A stretch of DNA of 64,000 nt from Sphaerulina vaccinii (taxonomy: Eukaryota > Ascomycota > Dothideomycetes > Mycosphaerellales > Mycosphaerellaceae), in NCBI GenBank assembly GCA_022570795.1, contig JAKUDP010000025.1, forward strand, positions 883,001-947,000, read 5' to 3'. The notes under the pieces are model-generated. The model was not told the DNA's origin and did not search any database. It saw only the letters and a list, made by a program, of their open reading frames with translations. Shown in pieces: positions 11,692-22,719 of this stretch. Each line of letters opens with the position of its first letter. Within the stretch, counting starts at the first letter, position 1. A program made the translations under genes and the position numbers.

Positions 11692-12272
11692 AGAAGTCAG
11701 GGCACTTCAACTTCAACTTCAACATTACCACATCTCCCACTCCCCATCGGCACGGGCAGGAGAGTTCGCGGTGATGGCTGCATCATTGCTTTGGAGATGC
11801 TTTCTGGAACACTCGAGCTCAAATGCGGTTCTCTGGTCCCGTCTTCAGCCGCGATGCTCATTCCTGGTAGAGTCTGTCCTTAAAGTCGAAAACTGGAGTG
11901 GATGCTGAACACAGAAGCTGCGCTGAGTGAGATGCGTATGCCTATGTGGTGGCTATGGGGTGAGCCCCAAGGATCGGGAGAGACAGAGCAGGCATGAAGT
12001 AGCATACTCGCCGGAAGGGTGATAGAGTTACTGGAGACAGGTACTCAGACACTTAAACAATAACAATCATGTATCATATGCACGTATACTGCTACGTTTC
12101 TGTCGGTGTCAATGTACACATTAGAAAGGCAAAATTGTCCAAAACTTCTTCAACTTAAATTTCTCCATATCGAACGCCTATGCTGCGTAAGTAGGATATG
12201 CTCCAACCGTAGAATCTTGACCCCTTCGCAAAGGTGAGGTCATCGTAAAAACATTAAATCATGCTCTCCTGT
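11692..12272. other. Convergent 3' flanks of the cyclophilin and GH17 genes
   Basis: About 580 bp between two converging genes, so it should contain both transcript ends. The stretch around 12050-12260 is richer in A/T (for example AACAATAACAATCATG and AACTTAAATTTC), which would suit 3' UTR and polyadenylation signals. No gene is seen. Confidence 0.45.
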
Positions 12273-13577
12273 CTAATCAAAGAGTTTCGAGCAACCCCAA
12301 TATTGCTCGATGTGATACTCTCCCGGAGCTTTCCACGAATCATCTTCGTACGAGAAGATGGCAGATTTACTTCCGACCTTGGCAACAATCGAGTCGATAG
12401 CTGCTTTCTGTTCTGCTACACCCGGAACGGCGACACCATTGGGGAGACCTGAGCTTGGCCAGCCGGATTCGAGATTGTATGCTGGGAGTTTGTCGCCACA
12501 AGCGGCAGAGAGGTCCTTGAGTTGCTGAGCAACTAGGTCACCCGCACCGGCTGCTGAAGTCTGTCCGTTGAAGAAGGCGTGGAGATTTGCACCTGCGATG
12601 TCGATGACTGGGCAGAGAGTAGAGGCGTATTGTTGAATGATGTTGAGAGGTTCGGTAGTTGTTACAGGACCGTTGTAATCTGCTGCTTTGAGGGCTGACC
12701 TCGCGTCGACGATGAAACCTGCCAAGGAGTTTGCGTCCGTGAAACCGGCGAAGATGGCCTCGTTTCCTGCTACGACCATTTCTACCATGCCCCAGTTTCC
12801 ATTCGAGCCCCAGGAGGTGATGTGGTTGAGTTGTTCGTGAGAAGCTCCGAGACCTTTGCCGTCGATCCAGATTCCTACGATCATCTTCATGCCGAGGGAT
12901 TTGCAGGCTGCGCCGACGTTGTCGACAGTATCGCAGTCGGTGGAGTAAGTTCGGACAGTGGAGAAGCCCTTGGACTTGATGTTGGACATGTCAGAGGCGA
13001 CCTCTGACGCGGTCTTGCAACCACCGTCGCTGCGGTAGGCAGTGTACGTCATTGCCCACTTGTCTCCTGATGGAGCGCCTCCTCCATAGCTGGCAGGTGG
13101 CTTTGGTGCCGGTGGTGCAGGTTTTGGAGCTGGAGGCGCAGGTTTTGGAGCTGGTGGCGCAGGTTTTGGAGCAACTGGCGACACTGGCTCATCATGCTTC
13201 GGTGGAGGTGAAGAGGGAGCAGGAGCAGCTGGCTTAGGAGGAGCAGATGTAGTTGTGGGCTTGGCTGCAGATGATGTGGAAGATGTTGTCGATGGCTTCG
13301 GTGGCGAATATAGTGTTGGCTCGCCATACCAGGTTGTCGTGTATGTGGTACATCCACATTCCGTCTTGTTCGGCGCGATCGGCGACACTGGCTCTTCGTG
13401 CTTGGGTGCCGACGGAGGGTATTGCGCGGGCTCGGCTGGAGTAGTATCGTACTTGGGTGGTGCATAGCTCTTCTTGTGCAGGTTCTTGTGCACATGTTGG
13501 TGGTGCTGCATGCTCGCGGCTTGGACCGAGGCCATGAGACCTGACGCCAACAGCGCCCATCCCGTGAGGTAGACCAT
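12273..13577 (-). CDS. Secreted GH17 family beta-1,3-glucanase/transglycosylase of the cell wall (BtgE/Scw11-like)
   Basis: An intronless 434-aa precursor. A signal peptide ends near residue 20 (MVYLTGWALLASGLMASVQA). A His-rich stretch and a long Pro/Ser/Thr linker (about 40-165) follow, with tandem PAPPAPK units (about 138-160). The GH17 domain spans about 175-434. Catalytic residues are visible: the acid/base Glu273 in VVAGNEAIF and the nucleophile Glu370 in YNLESGWPSSG, which corresponds to the family ETGWPS. The domain order matches fungal BtgE-type wall proteins, which are linked to or act on wall glucan. No C-terminal GPI signal is seen. Two copies of a segment like HDEPVSPVAP (about 60 and 128) look duplicated. 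Confidence 0.92.
   Translation of the reverse strand: MVYLTGWALLASGLMASVQAASMQHHQHVHKNLHKKSYAPPKYDTTPAEPAQYPPSAPKHEEPVSPIAPNKTECGCTTYTTTWYGEPTLYSPPKPSTTSSTSSAAKPTTTSAPPKPAAPAPSSPPPKHDEPVSPVAPKPAPPAPKPAPPAPKPAPPAPKPPASYGGGAPSGDKWAMTYTAYRSDGGCKTASEVASDMSNIKSKGFSTVRTYSTDCDTVDNVGAACKSLGMKMIVGIWIDGKGLGASHEQLNHITSWGSNGNWGMVEMVVAGNEAIFAGFTDANSLAGFIVDARSALKAADYNGPVTTTEPLNIIQQYASTLCPVIDIAGANLHAFFNGQTSAAGAGDLVAQQLKDLSAACGDKLPAYNLESGWPSSGLPNGVAVPGVAEQKAAIDSIVAKVGSKSAIFSYEDDSWKAPGEYHIEQYWGCSKLFD
13105..13170. repeat. 21-bp tandem repeat coding for PAPPAPK
   Basis: Three nearly identical 21-bp units (core GCAGGTTTTGGAGCTGG on the plus strand) lie inside the GH17 gene linker. They encode repeated 7-residue Pro/Ala/Lys units. 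Such linkers often change length between strains by unit gain or loss. Confidence 0.8.
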
Positions 13578-15818
13578 CGTTATGGCGTGTCGTGAGAGCC
13601 GCTGAATGAGTGAAGCGGCTGTCGGTAGAACGAGTGACTCGGGGGTGGTGGTGGGAGGTGAGTTGGCGACGACGAGGTGAGAGACCTCCGCGCGCGCTGA
13701 GGAAATTGCGCCTACCTATACTGACAGGCATACTGCCCCTACACTTCTGGCCGCCATCACGCTGTCGACGGATGTTGTTGGCATGTTGTCCGGCAAGTTA
13801 GTTGAGATTGCAAAGTGAAAAGGCCAACTTTATTCGTCAAAATGTGCTGGGATTGGCTCGGTCCGCCCTTTGCCGTTCATCTCATCAACACACACCACGC
13901 GCTAGGAATCGCCTAATTTCTACATCAACGGCTACCAGCCTGATCAGGGTCTGGTTATCTTGACGACACTGTCCAACGGGCGAACTCCTCTCGATGCGGG
14001 GACGTGGGGAAGTGATGGCAGCAGCAAGACGTGATGGAGCGCGACTCTGCTTCGGAAGAGATGAGCCTTACCAGTGAAGATGAGCATTGTCGGATGGCAA
14101 AGCTACGGTAACCTGGCCATCACGAACCTTCAAGGACGGCGGATTGGAGTCTGGACTGCTTTTTTTTGAGCCTCAAACGACAAGGAACGAGGAGTCGGTT
14201 TCGGTTCTCTCCACGTGGAGCAGGTCCAACGTGGTTGTTTCATCGTCGTGGCGACCATGTCTTCTCTTCTTTATATGGCAACGAACGATACGCACGACTC
14301 GACGTCTGCCTCGATGAGATCACCTCACCTGAACCGGACTACCAAGAACACCGTTTCGGCCAATGAAACATCAATTTTTGATTTTCACGCTTTTCAAGGT
14401 CCGCATTCCCAGATGGTAGTAGACGTGTATTTATACAAGTCACTTGGCGCCTCTAGATGTCAAGGAGGGCTTCGAAGAGAACTTCTGGGCACTCGGACGC
14501 CTGCCAGGACGAATTGCAGCTCCCGCGACAGATGTATGTGTCATAAGTCTCTCACATCCAGCCAAAATTCAGACCTACATCGAGGAAAAGATGCCCAAGC
14601 ACCATTTGATGGCTGTATGAACATGCCCACTTGGCTCTATATGTCTCGTGCAGACCCGATTGCCTCAGCTGCGCAATGATGTCGTGCAGCTTCACTCAAT
14701 CAGAGCCAGTGGGTCAGCCTCCTCAGTCACATAGCCCACGGCACTTGGCGAGCAGACATAGGTACTTGGCGTTACTCAAATGTGCTCATTCTAGTTTCAA
14801 TCACTTGCCATGGTGCAGGCTGGAGAAAATATAAGAAGGCGCTCTCCAGCCATCTGAGCACGAAAGTGCGAATGCCTTTGTTGGTCTCATCGGATACGGT
14901 CCTACATTGGCATAGCACTCCAACCTCGAACGTTTCACGCGGCTGGCTGTCACGATCGAACCACAATAACGACGCGATTGCTGGACGCAGATGTCCACCT
15001 ACACTGCTTAACTCAAGGAAGTCGAGTGCAACAATTCAAGATACGAGGAGCCGACCATGCGCATCTACACGCTGTCAGATGGCACAACGTATACTTCGGA
15101 GTTCGGCTGGTCAGCACACAGCATATCCACGTCGATCTTGGGCTTATCGTTTGAACACCAGCCAGTGGCTGCGTACCTACAATCTACTGCGCACTACTGC
15201 ATACATCTGCCTTGGCATAACCATTCCTTCGCTGAACACGATATCAGCTGCCTGTTCTGGCTAGGGCTCCGGAAATGGTACTGTAGATTCCAAGATCAGG
15301 TAAGCGAACGAAGTGGGTCAGTGGCGTTCGTTCGACTTCATGTCCTCCTCTCGACAGTCGAAGGAAACATTGTGCAGTTTGTGGCAATTCACACTCCAGA
15401 TGACGGCCTCCACTCACAGCAGATGCATTCCGCAAGACATCTATGCAGTGCTTCTTCAGGATTGTTCTGTGGCCGAGAGTGTTTTCTAGCCGCTCGCCAA
15501 GCCGCCTTAGAGTTATACCAAGCCAACATGCAGCAAATAAGGCGGCAGAGCAACCACAGACCCAAGACGCTTCCAAGCACGTCGCCACAGCTTGTATATC
15601 ACTTCTGCTGTGGTACTCGGACTACCCTACGATAGGAAGGTTCCATCTGTGGGACTGATTGCAATGGAGACAGTGTCGCGTGCTAAGTGGTACACAGTCA
15701 GAATGGCTTCCACGGAACTAGGACGATCAGTGGCCCACAGTAGGTGTCTTATAAGTCGCAGTGTGCTGCGTTCCGAGGGCAGGCGTGGTAGGCACAACTC
15801 TTTCGACACATCGCCATC
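13578..15818. other. 2.2-kb intergenic region, no supported gene
   Basis: It lies between the divergent GH17 and LVIVD-type genes, so it must contain both promoters. Open frames of 154 codons (14215-14679) and 192 codons (15057-15635) exist on the plus strand. They lack signal peptides, domains and clean splice structure and overlap frames on the other strand. I do not call them genes. Confidence 0.45.
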
Positions 15819-17470
15819 ATGAAGTTCTCTACTGTTGCCGCGGCTTTGCTGCCTCTTGCTTCGGCAGAGCTCTACACCAAGGAGGAATACAGAAGTGGAG
15901 CAGTTATGGCAATGATGATGGAAGCTAAAGAGGTGAGATCGCTAGAATACCTTGCTATACCCTCATGCTGACAATTTCAGTCTGCCTGGGCTCTCCACAG
16001 AGCTGCCGGCGAGTACAAAAGCGAGCGTTTCAATGGATACGCCAACAAGAAGAGTGCAGACCGCGTCAAGTGTGTCAACGGTAAGGCAGAGGCCGTGAAA
16101 GGTGATGCCAACCAGACATACTCATGCTCGAACATCGATATGTACGACTTCAAGACGCATGCCGAGCTGGGCAGCAATGGCGGCGAAGGCTCTGGCTCGT
16201 GGGGTGTTACGCTGCAAGGACGAGAACTCATTGCTATCGGCCAGACCGATGGTGCTGCGTTCGCAGAGGTCACGAAGCAAGGCAAGCTGGTCTACCTTGG
16301 CAGATTGCCTCAGCAAACGACACCCGTCATCTGGAGAGAAATCAAGGCGAATGGACCATATATGATCATCGGCTCAGAGGCTGCAGGCCATGGAGTCCAG
16401 ATCTTCGACATGCGAAAGCTTCTGAAGGTCGATCCTAAGAAGCCCAAGACTTTCAGCACTCTTACTGACATCAGCTTGTTCAACGGTAAGCAGTGACGAA
16501 CAGACGCATAGAGGTGGACGCCGTCAGCTGACAGCACGTTGCAGATGTGGTTGGTCTGCCACTTGGCAGATCTCACAACGTCGTAGTCAATGAGGAGAAG
16601 AACTATGCTGTAGCTGTTGGTGCTGCACCACGTAACAGCACTTGTGCTTCAGGACTTGTCTTCATCAACATGGATGATCCTGCCAAGCCATTTTCTCCAG
16701 GATGCAGTCCACAGGACGGATATGTGCACGACGCTCAGTGCATTGTCGTAAGTAGAAACTGCTCTTCGTGCAGAACGCTTCGCTAACATCAGCAGTACCG
16801 CGGCCCAGACAAGAAGTACTTCGGCAAGGACATTTGCTACGGATACAACGAGGACACTTTGACCATCTACGATGTCAGCGACAAGAAGGGCTTTACCGCC
16901 GGCAAAGTCATCTCAAGGACACCTTATAAAGGCGCGACATACTCGCATCAAGGCTGGATCATCGATCCTATGTGGCATACCCACCTTGTGCTGGACGATG
17001 AGCTCGATGAAGGCGAGATCGACCCAGCCCGCGTCAACCCCGAGAGTCCTGCAAAGGATGGCTTTCCAGTAACATACATCTTCGACATCACAAGCCTCGA
17101 GAAGCCAGTCAACACCGGTTTCAACAAGTCAAGTGTGCGATCAGTCGACCACAACCAATTCATCCACAACGGCCTCGCCTACCAATCCAATTACCAAGCC
17201 GGTCTCCGCATACTCGACGTCAGCAGCATCCCCAAGGATCCTTCAGGAAAGAGCGTCCGCGAAATCGCTCACTTCGACACTTATCCTCAAGACGACAGCA
17301 ACCCTGGAGGTGGAGTCGCAGATTGGTCGTTTGGAACTTGGTCACATTATACTTTCCCTAGCGGTTACACTGTGATTAATACGATTGATCGTGGACCGTT
17401 TGTTGTTAAGACGAATGCTTTTAGGAAGAGGGGTTTTGGGAGTGAGTATGTCAAGAGGAGTGTGTCGTAG
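15819..17470 (+). CDS. Secreted LVIVD-repeat (choice-of-anchor B type) protein
   Basis: Four exons: 15819-15932, 15981-16485, 16545-16747 and 16796-17470. All three introns (48, 59 and 48 nt) have GT-AG ends and the phases close exactly, giving 498 aa. A signal peptide is clear (MKFSTVAAALLPLASA). The rest looks like a beta-propeller of LVIVD-like repeats: GVTLQGRELIAIGQTDGAAF, VYLGRLPQ, VQIFDMRKL, LPLGRSHNVVVNEEKNYAVAVG, GLVFINMDDPAKP, YVHDAQCIVYRGPDKKYFGKDICYGY (written in parts), LTIYDVSD, HQGWIIDP and AYQSNYQAGLRILDV. These match extracellular proteins of this family known from bacteria and fungi, whose function is not established. Expected place: secreted or on the cell surface. Confidence 0.85.
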
Positions 17471-17943
17471 ATTCGATGGATCGACAGTACAATTGAAGCA
17501 GAAATGACACTTTATGGTCACTATCGTCGTCCTTGAGCGGGAACAGGAGTGCTCATATGGGTCACGTCCTGACTGCTCCCTCACGTATACTCCTGATACT
17601 GTCGGTGGTAGTACTGGTTCTTGTGAAACGAGCTTTTCTCGCCCTGCATCAGCTCATCTCTGACCGTAATGCCGTCCAACGCCAATGCTTGGCCTCTCAC
17701 ATGATCTCCCTCTCAATGTCTTGCCATAACAGTGCCTGTTGGCCACAGTTCAGCGAAGAGACGTCCGCGACGAGCCACCTGCGATCAGGAAGTGGATCAC
17801 GGACCACTGTAAGTAATCGTTATCGGCCTCTCCGCGATCTCGCGTTATCCATGCCACCATGGATAGGCTCGACATCAAATAAGTCGAATCGCGAAATGGA
17901 GAGGTTGGATCTGATATCAATTTCTTCAGGACAGACGCATCTT

Positions 17944-18450
17944 TCAAGTGCCGTCCAACCCAGGAATCGCGCTATTGCCCATTCCAGACAATCTCACACG
18001 AAGCCACTGGCCTTGAAGTTTCTTCCACTCATAGATGAACACACCTCGCAGAGCAATTCCTGGTACATGTCCGGTGAGCTCCATATGTTGTATAACTTGT
18101 GCCTGTTTGTTCTCTAGGTCAACCGCTGTAGATGAGTCGAGGACTCTGATATGCCGCTCAGGAGTCTGATGGGCCATGATCTGATATCTTTCGATGTAGG
18201 TGACCAGGTTGACGGGTTCTTCGAAGTCTCCCATGTGGACGCGCAAGTTTCGAGCCCAGAATGGTGCGGCGAGATATGCGTCGTAGTCACGAGCGTTGCG
18301 ATAGTTAGTCGCTACGGTTGACATGCGCTCCACGTAGGAGGCAACAAGCTGAGACTCATGCTCTGGACCCGCTGAGTCCTTCTTGCTTGCTTCGATCTCT
18401 TTGCCTTCTTCGTTCTGTTGACTTCCTGGAATGTTTGAGGTTGATGACAT
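17944..18450 (-). CDS. Small protein of SnoaL/NTF2-like appearance, function unknown
   Basis: An intronless 168-aa frame starting MSSTSNIPGSQQNEEGKE. A disordered, charged N-terminus of about 35 residues precedes a region that reads like an NTF2/SnoaL fold. A first helix (ESQLVASYVERMSTVATNY) is followed by Tyr/Trp-rich segments (YLAAPFWARNLRVHMGDF, VTYIERYQIMAHQTP) and alternating beta strands (AQVIQHMELTGHVPG, GVFIYEWKKLQGQWLRVRL). The fold assignment is by eye and no catalytic residues can be named. Its start is 65 bp from an inverted-repeat element, so its promoter has been changed by the insertion. A longer plus-strand frame (17533-18117) overlaps its end and looks like a shadow. Confidence 0.55.
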   Translation of the reverse strand: MSSTSNIPGSQQNEEGKEIEASKKDSAGPEHESQLVASYVERMSTVATNYRNARDYDAYLAAPFWARNLRVHMGDFEEPVNLVTYIERYQIMAHQTPERHIRVLDSSTAVDLENKQAQVIQHMELTGHVPGIALRGVFIYEWKKLQGQWLRVRLSGMGNSAIPGLDGT

Positions 18451-18505
18451 TGTATGCCAGTAAGGCAGGTCTTCTTACGAGAGGATGTCCCTTCTGCTGC
18501 CAGCT

Positions 18506-18886
18506 CGACCACCACCCAGCGTCAAGCGACAGGACAATCGGAAAGGACACTCGGATATCCGTCTTTTGCGGGCAAACGACGTCCGTTACTCGCACTTTGT
18601 GCTCACTCCTCGAGATCGATATATACTAAACACTCCTAGTAAAAGGTGCCTCGCGCAGTCGGGTTTCGTACGTCGTCGTTCCGCTCGTTCCTCGCACCTC
18701 CGAGTACTTATTTCGCTTGCAGGCTCGCCTCCTTTGCCTGAAGACAATATAATGTCCTTCTCGAGAGTAAAGTGTCGCTAAGTCGGATAAATTCTGAAGT
18801 CTACTACGAGAAGGACAGATTCTACTACGACAGATATCCGAGTGTCCTTTCAGAGTGTCCTGCCGCTTGACGCTGGGCGACCACCA
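18506..18886. mobile_element. Non-autonomous MULE-like element (MITE) with 49-bp inverted repeats and 9-bp target duplication
   Basis: The element spans 18515-18877 (363 bp). Its ends are inverted repeats starting CCCAGCGTCAAGCG, matching at 45 of 49 positions (18515-18563 against 18829-18877 reversed). Immediately outside is a perfect 9-bp direct repeat CGACCACCA (18506-18514 and 18878-18886), a target-site duplication. Long terminal inverted repeats with a 9-bp duplication are the mark of Mutator-like (MULE) elements. There is no transposase frame inside, so it would need one from elsewhere. It lies in the shared upstream region of the two flanking small genes. Confidence 0.85.
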
Positions 18887-18958
18887 AGCCACTTGATCTC
18901 CGCACTGTGCATCGCGACAATTTGTCGGTGACAGAGAAGAATTTGATGATGAGGTGAG

Positions 18959-19294
18959 ATGGACACATCTAGCACCAACATCCAGGACTTCTATCAACAC
19001 GCCCCTAGGTTGCTCTTGTCGACCGACGGCGAGCCTCGCTGGGAAGGCCGCCCTCACTCAAAGGTCAGCTGTCACTTTTGTGATCAAGCAATGCGAGCCT
19101 CGTTCGTCGGCTGCAACTCGCAAGGTTTTGAACCTACTTACAAACCAAGCGACAACTACTTGGAGCTGCTCGGCGTCGACGATCTTGTCATCACTTGCTG
19201 GGACCAGTCTGGAGCTTTGGTATTCATAAAGAAGTTGGTCAGAAGAAGCGCCAGCTTGTCCCTCCAGAGATCAGCATGGACCGACGATTCCTGA
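18959..19294 (+). CDS. Hypothetical short protein
   Basis: A 111-codon frame starting MDTSSTNIQDFYQHAPRLL. It has a C-x2-C pair (CHFCDQAM) and a further Cys (SFVGC), then an ordered-looking stretch (YLELLGVDDLVITCWDQSG). The last 30 codons are Ser/Arg-rich and less protein-like, so the true gene may splice out near 19218 (GTATTC) or be a remnant. The start is 73 bp past the inverted-repeat element. I do not recognise it. Confidence 0.35.
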   Translation: MDTSSTNIQDFYQHAPRLLLSTDGEPRWEGRPHSKVSCHFCDQAMRASFVGCNSQGFEPTYKPSDNYLELLGVDDLVITCWDQSGALVFIKKLVRRSASLSLQRSAWTDDS

Positions 19295-19610
19295 ATCGTA
19301 ACAAAACAGCTCAAAAGTTCGAACTCTCCTGTGCCAAGAACCTTCAGACTGACGTGCTGACACCATGTTTCATGGACTGTCACCGCTTATGTTCCTCTCA
19401 GTCAGTAGAGCAGCGTCATTAGCAGGCCTTCCTGAGTTGTCAAACATACGGTATGTAAGAGCTAATTATGAAGGTTTGTGCTGACTGGATACGCCATCAT
19501 CACCTCGCTGTACACATGAGGGTCGAATATGCTAAATCACAGTGTCGAGCCCTTCTTGAGTTCCTCGCCAATTATACCCAGACCCAGACCCAGACCAGAG
19601 GACATACTCA

Positions 19611-21462
19611 ATGGGCAGCATAGGTCCAAACGCAGCCGTTGTGGCACCTGCCAGTATCGATTGGACTACATTAGTCTTCTCAAGGCCACCGGATGATCAA
19701 GACTCAGCAGTAGGTGAACGTGGCAGTACCTAAGACACAGATTTCACTAATGCCTATAGTCCCTGATCGATGCCGACATACCTGAGAGAACCATCTCCTG
19801 GCGACAGTATGCAAAGACAGTCAAGAATGTTGCAACTGGACTTGGCCAAGCAGGTCTTGGGGATCAGGAATGTGTGGGCGTTCTATCCGACAACGACATA
19901 TACTATCACGTCCTCGGAGATGCAATTGTTGCTGCTGGTGGCATCTTCTGCGCCATGCAGACATCTGAAAGGCCTGCAGAAATCGAGCATCAGATCAAAG
20001 CGGCCTCAGTCAAGTGGCTATTTGCATCGCCCAGGCTATTGGATGTCGCTGTCGAGGCTGCGAGAGACGCGGGCTTGCCTGAGGCCAAAATCATCGTGTA
20101 TGATCCACCAGGCTTCGAGAGCTACACAGGACCGTACGCCAGCATGAGCCGCCTACTGCTGGCAGATGGCAAAGCCTGGCAGAATCCAAACACTGGCAAG
20201 GGTTCGCACAGCACCATGGCGCATCGCTGGTTCAGTAGTGGTACAACAGTACGTCTCACGCACCCATAAGCTCTGCACAGCAGTTGATCTGCTAGTACGG
20301 CAGCAATCCCAACATCTTACCAAGCTCTGTGTGATCACAGTGTGCACACTGATACTATCCTATACAGGGCCTACCCAAAGCTGCCAATATCTCCCATGCC
20401 GCGCACATCGTTAGAATGAATCGACCGGAAGCCCCAATCGACGCACCAACCAAGTCTCGTCCCAGTTATCTCATGATCAAGCCCGTCTACCATCTTACTA
20501 GTCTTACCCAATGCCACCGCGCCATCTTTGGTCTACAACGAGTCTTCGTCACAACGGCAAAGGACACGCAAGAAGTCCCCGCTATCATCGATCTGATACG
20601 ACAGCATCAAATCAACAGTCTTATGATAGCCCCTCCATTCCTCAAGACCTTCGTCAACACTATCCGCTCTGGTATCAAATCTATCGAAGACCTATCCTCT
20701 CTCGAAGGCGTCCGAGTAGCCGGCTCAGCAATCGATCCCCGCCTTGCCGAAGAATCCCGAACCACATTTGCCAACATTACCTTCCGAGTAACCTATGGCG
20801 CGACCGAACTCGGCGCTATCATCAGACTCCCTGGTCCAAACGACTACGTACCAGGTCATGTAGGTCGAGCAGCAGACGATGTGGAGATCAAGTTCATTGA
20901 TCCAAACACTCTGGAAGAAACGAAGGAAGGAGAGCTCTGTGCTCGCACACCACAGCTCTTCAGCGGATACAACAATAATCCTGATGCTACAAAAGCTGCA
21001 TTGTTACCTGGTGGTTGGTTCAGGACAGGCGACCGCGGCCATATCAATTCCGAGAATGGACAGATCGCGCTTACAGGACGATATAAAGAGATCTTCGAGG
21101 TCGCCAACGCCGTTCGTATCGCACCTGAAGAAATCGAATCTGTTCTTGTTAGCCACCCAGCAGTGGACGATGCTGCTGTTGGTCCTGTACCGGCACGGCA
21201 TGATGCTGAGGAGAAGGAAGTTCGAGCTTATATTGTGGTGAAAGCAGGGCACACTCTGACAGCTCAGGAGATCGCTGAGTTTGTGGCTGAGAGGTTGTCG
21301 AGGCATAAGGTTCCTACTGGTGGGGTGATCTTCTGCCAGAGCATTCCGAGAAATGCGTTGAAGAAGATCACAAGAAGGCAACTTGGGAGTTTGGTGAAGT
21401 TGGAGGGGAGTAGGGAGCATTTGCACTCACCATGCTTCTCTAATACGGCCGATGCCTCATAA
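19611..21462 (+). CDS. Acyl-CoA synthetase-like AMP-binding (ANL superfamily) enzyme
   Basis: Three exons: 19611-19709, 19760-20248 and 20368-21462, giving 560 aa with exact phase. Intron 1 is 50 nt with a GTAGGT donor; intron 2 is 119 nt and splits the AMP-binding motif to give WFSSGTTGLPK. Downstream motifs are complete: FRVTYGATELG (A5), GELCARTPQLFSGYNNNP, GWFRTGDRGHINSENG (A7), LTGRYKEIFEVAN (A8; Arg and Lys present) and the catalytic Lys region PRNALKKITRRQL (A10). It activates a carboxylate with ATP and very likely transfers it to CoA. The order resembles 4-coumarate-CoA ligase-like enzymes, but the substrate cannot be told. No clear C-terminal PTS1 (the end is TADAS). It lies upstream of a lyase and a dehydrogenase that could share a pathway. 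Confidence 0.9.
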
Positions 21463-21533
21463 TGCTAGTAGGGTGGGATCCCCGGCGGCGTGGTGCCACC
21501 GAAATGGCGGAGAAGGGCGTGAAAGTCTCCTAG

Positions 21534-21848
21534 GCTTCTTGTAGTATGTATGCCAGTTTTCCTTTTTCTGTTTCAGTATGCTCATTGATGCTTCCGAAAC
21601 TGACGTGACGCAGTCGGTACCAGCACCATTCTCTGAAGACGCCTTGGATCGACTCCCGCACCCTGTCTGTGAATAGCATACCTTGGTCAGTGCCCGCTCG
21701 CAGAGATACAATCCGCACTGTCTCTGTGGGCATGCTTTCTCAAAGCCTAGCAAAGCGAAAAGTCGGCGATTGAGTGGATGAGTCTGGAGATCAGAGGCAC
21801 TTCTTGTAGTATGACTTTCTCCTTTTCTGTTTCTGTCTGCAGGCAACT
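21534..21848. repeat. Diverged direct repeat around CTTCTTGTAGTATG
   Basis: Two similar stretches near 21534-21580 and 21799-21840 share TTCTTGTAGTATG, a C/T-rich run and CTTTTTCTGTTTC or CTTTTCTGTTTC. They sit about 265 bp apart in the 3' flank of the synthetase. It looks like an old duplication; no element is recognised. Confidence 0.4.
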
Positions 21849-21950
21849 ATCTCTGATTCATCAGTCCACTGCTAATACTGCCACCGCTTTCCCTGCGGTC
21901 GCGTAGCCGTCGCCTGTCCGCAGAGACAAATGCTACTTCTCGTACAAATA

Positions 21951-22487
21951 CTATGCTGGAACGGCCACCACACGTTCTCCAATGCGCACAATCAGCCTCC
22001 CATAACCCGCGAGCCATAGACCTTGAAGCTGATCGCACAACACAGCCAACCGGAAGATCGACAAGCTTCTCGCATCTCCTTCTTGACCCTTGACAAGACG
22101 CTTAGCAAACCCCTCTGGGAGGAACCCATTCTTCGCGCGCTCCTGCCCTGCTTCGTCCTTGATACCAACTTCCTTCAACAGCTCGAGTCTCATGAAGTCG
22201 AAACTCTGTGCGCCGAGAATCTTAGTGGCGAGAGCTTCGATCTTGTGGGCGTCGCCTTTGCGGCTGGTGGCGATGAGGAGGCTCCAGATGAAGGTGAGGT
22301 TGCAGAGAAGGTGGACTTTGTGACGGCTAGGATCGCCGGAGAAGGTGGAAGTTGTTACAGCGAGCTTGGTTAGGGTGGTGAAGCTGTTGCCGGCGAGTTC
22401 GAGGCTGCTCATTTGGCGGGTTCTGAATGGCGGCATGCTGACGTTCTTGTAGTGTGAAATCATGTTGTCGGCGTATGCGAAGAGCAT
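21951..22487 (-). CDS. Hypothetical protein
   Basis: An intronless 178-aa frame starting MLFAYADNMISHYKNVSMPPFRTRQMSSLEL. It has mostly helical, Leu-rich segments: FTTLTKLAVTTSTFSGDP, VHLLCNLTFIWSLLIATSRKG, HKIEALATKILGAQSFDFMRLELLKEVG, then a basic tail ending RIGERVVAVPA. The composition is protein-like and the frame is much longer than other frames nearby. I recognise no domain. A possible single hydrophobic segment is too short and mixed to call a membrane span. Confidence 0.5.
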   Translation of the reverse strand: MLFAYADNMISHYKNVSMPPFRTRQMSSLELAGNSFTTLTKLAVTTSTFSGDPSRHKVHLLCNLTFIWSLLIATSRKGDAHKIEALATKILGAQSFDFMRLELLKEVGIKDEAGQERAKNGFLPEGFAKRLVKGQEGDARSLSIFRLAVLCDQLQGLWLAGYGRLIVRIGERVVAVPA

Positions 22488-22719
22488 GCGAGATTGTGTT
22501 GGATTTGTGGTGGTGTCTTGGTGTGAAGTTCGCGCTGGGTTTTGACGATGTTAATGTCGATGTTCAAGAAGTGTTTGCCACACGCGGAGTACTACTTAAG
22601 CTTCACGATATGCGGCTAGCAGGTGAATGAAACACAACGTTGACACTAGCCCATACTTAACCTACCGACGGCCATAAAAGAAGAGGTGGACAGAGAACGA
22701 CGATGCTCCTTCTCCGGAT

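Noticed and set aside
13234..13731. 165-codon frame opposite/overlapping the GH17 linker
   Set aside because: It is a shadow of the repetitive Pro-rich coding sequence in another frame of the same strand.
15057..15635. 192-codon plus-strand open frame upstream of the LVIVD-type gene
   Set aside because: No family features and an overlapping 114-codon frame on the other strand; more likely promoter-region chance frame.
17533..18117. 194-codon plus-strand open frame with a hydrophobic stretch
   Set aside because: It overlaps the end of the better-looking minus-strand gene (17944-18450) and the LVIVD gene 3' flank; the single hydrophobic segment alone is not enough.
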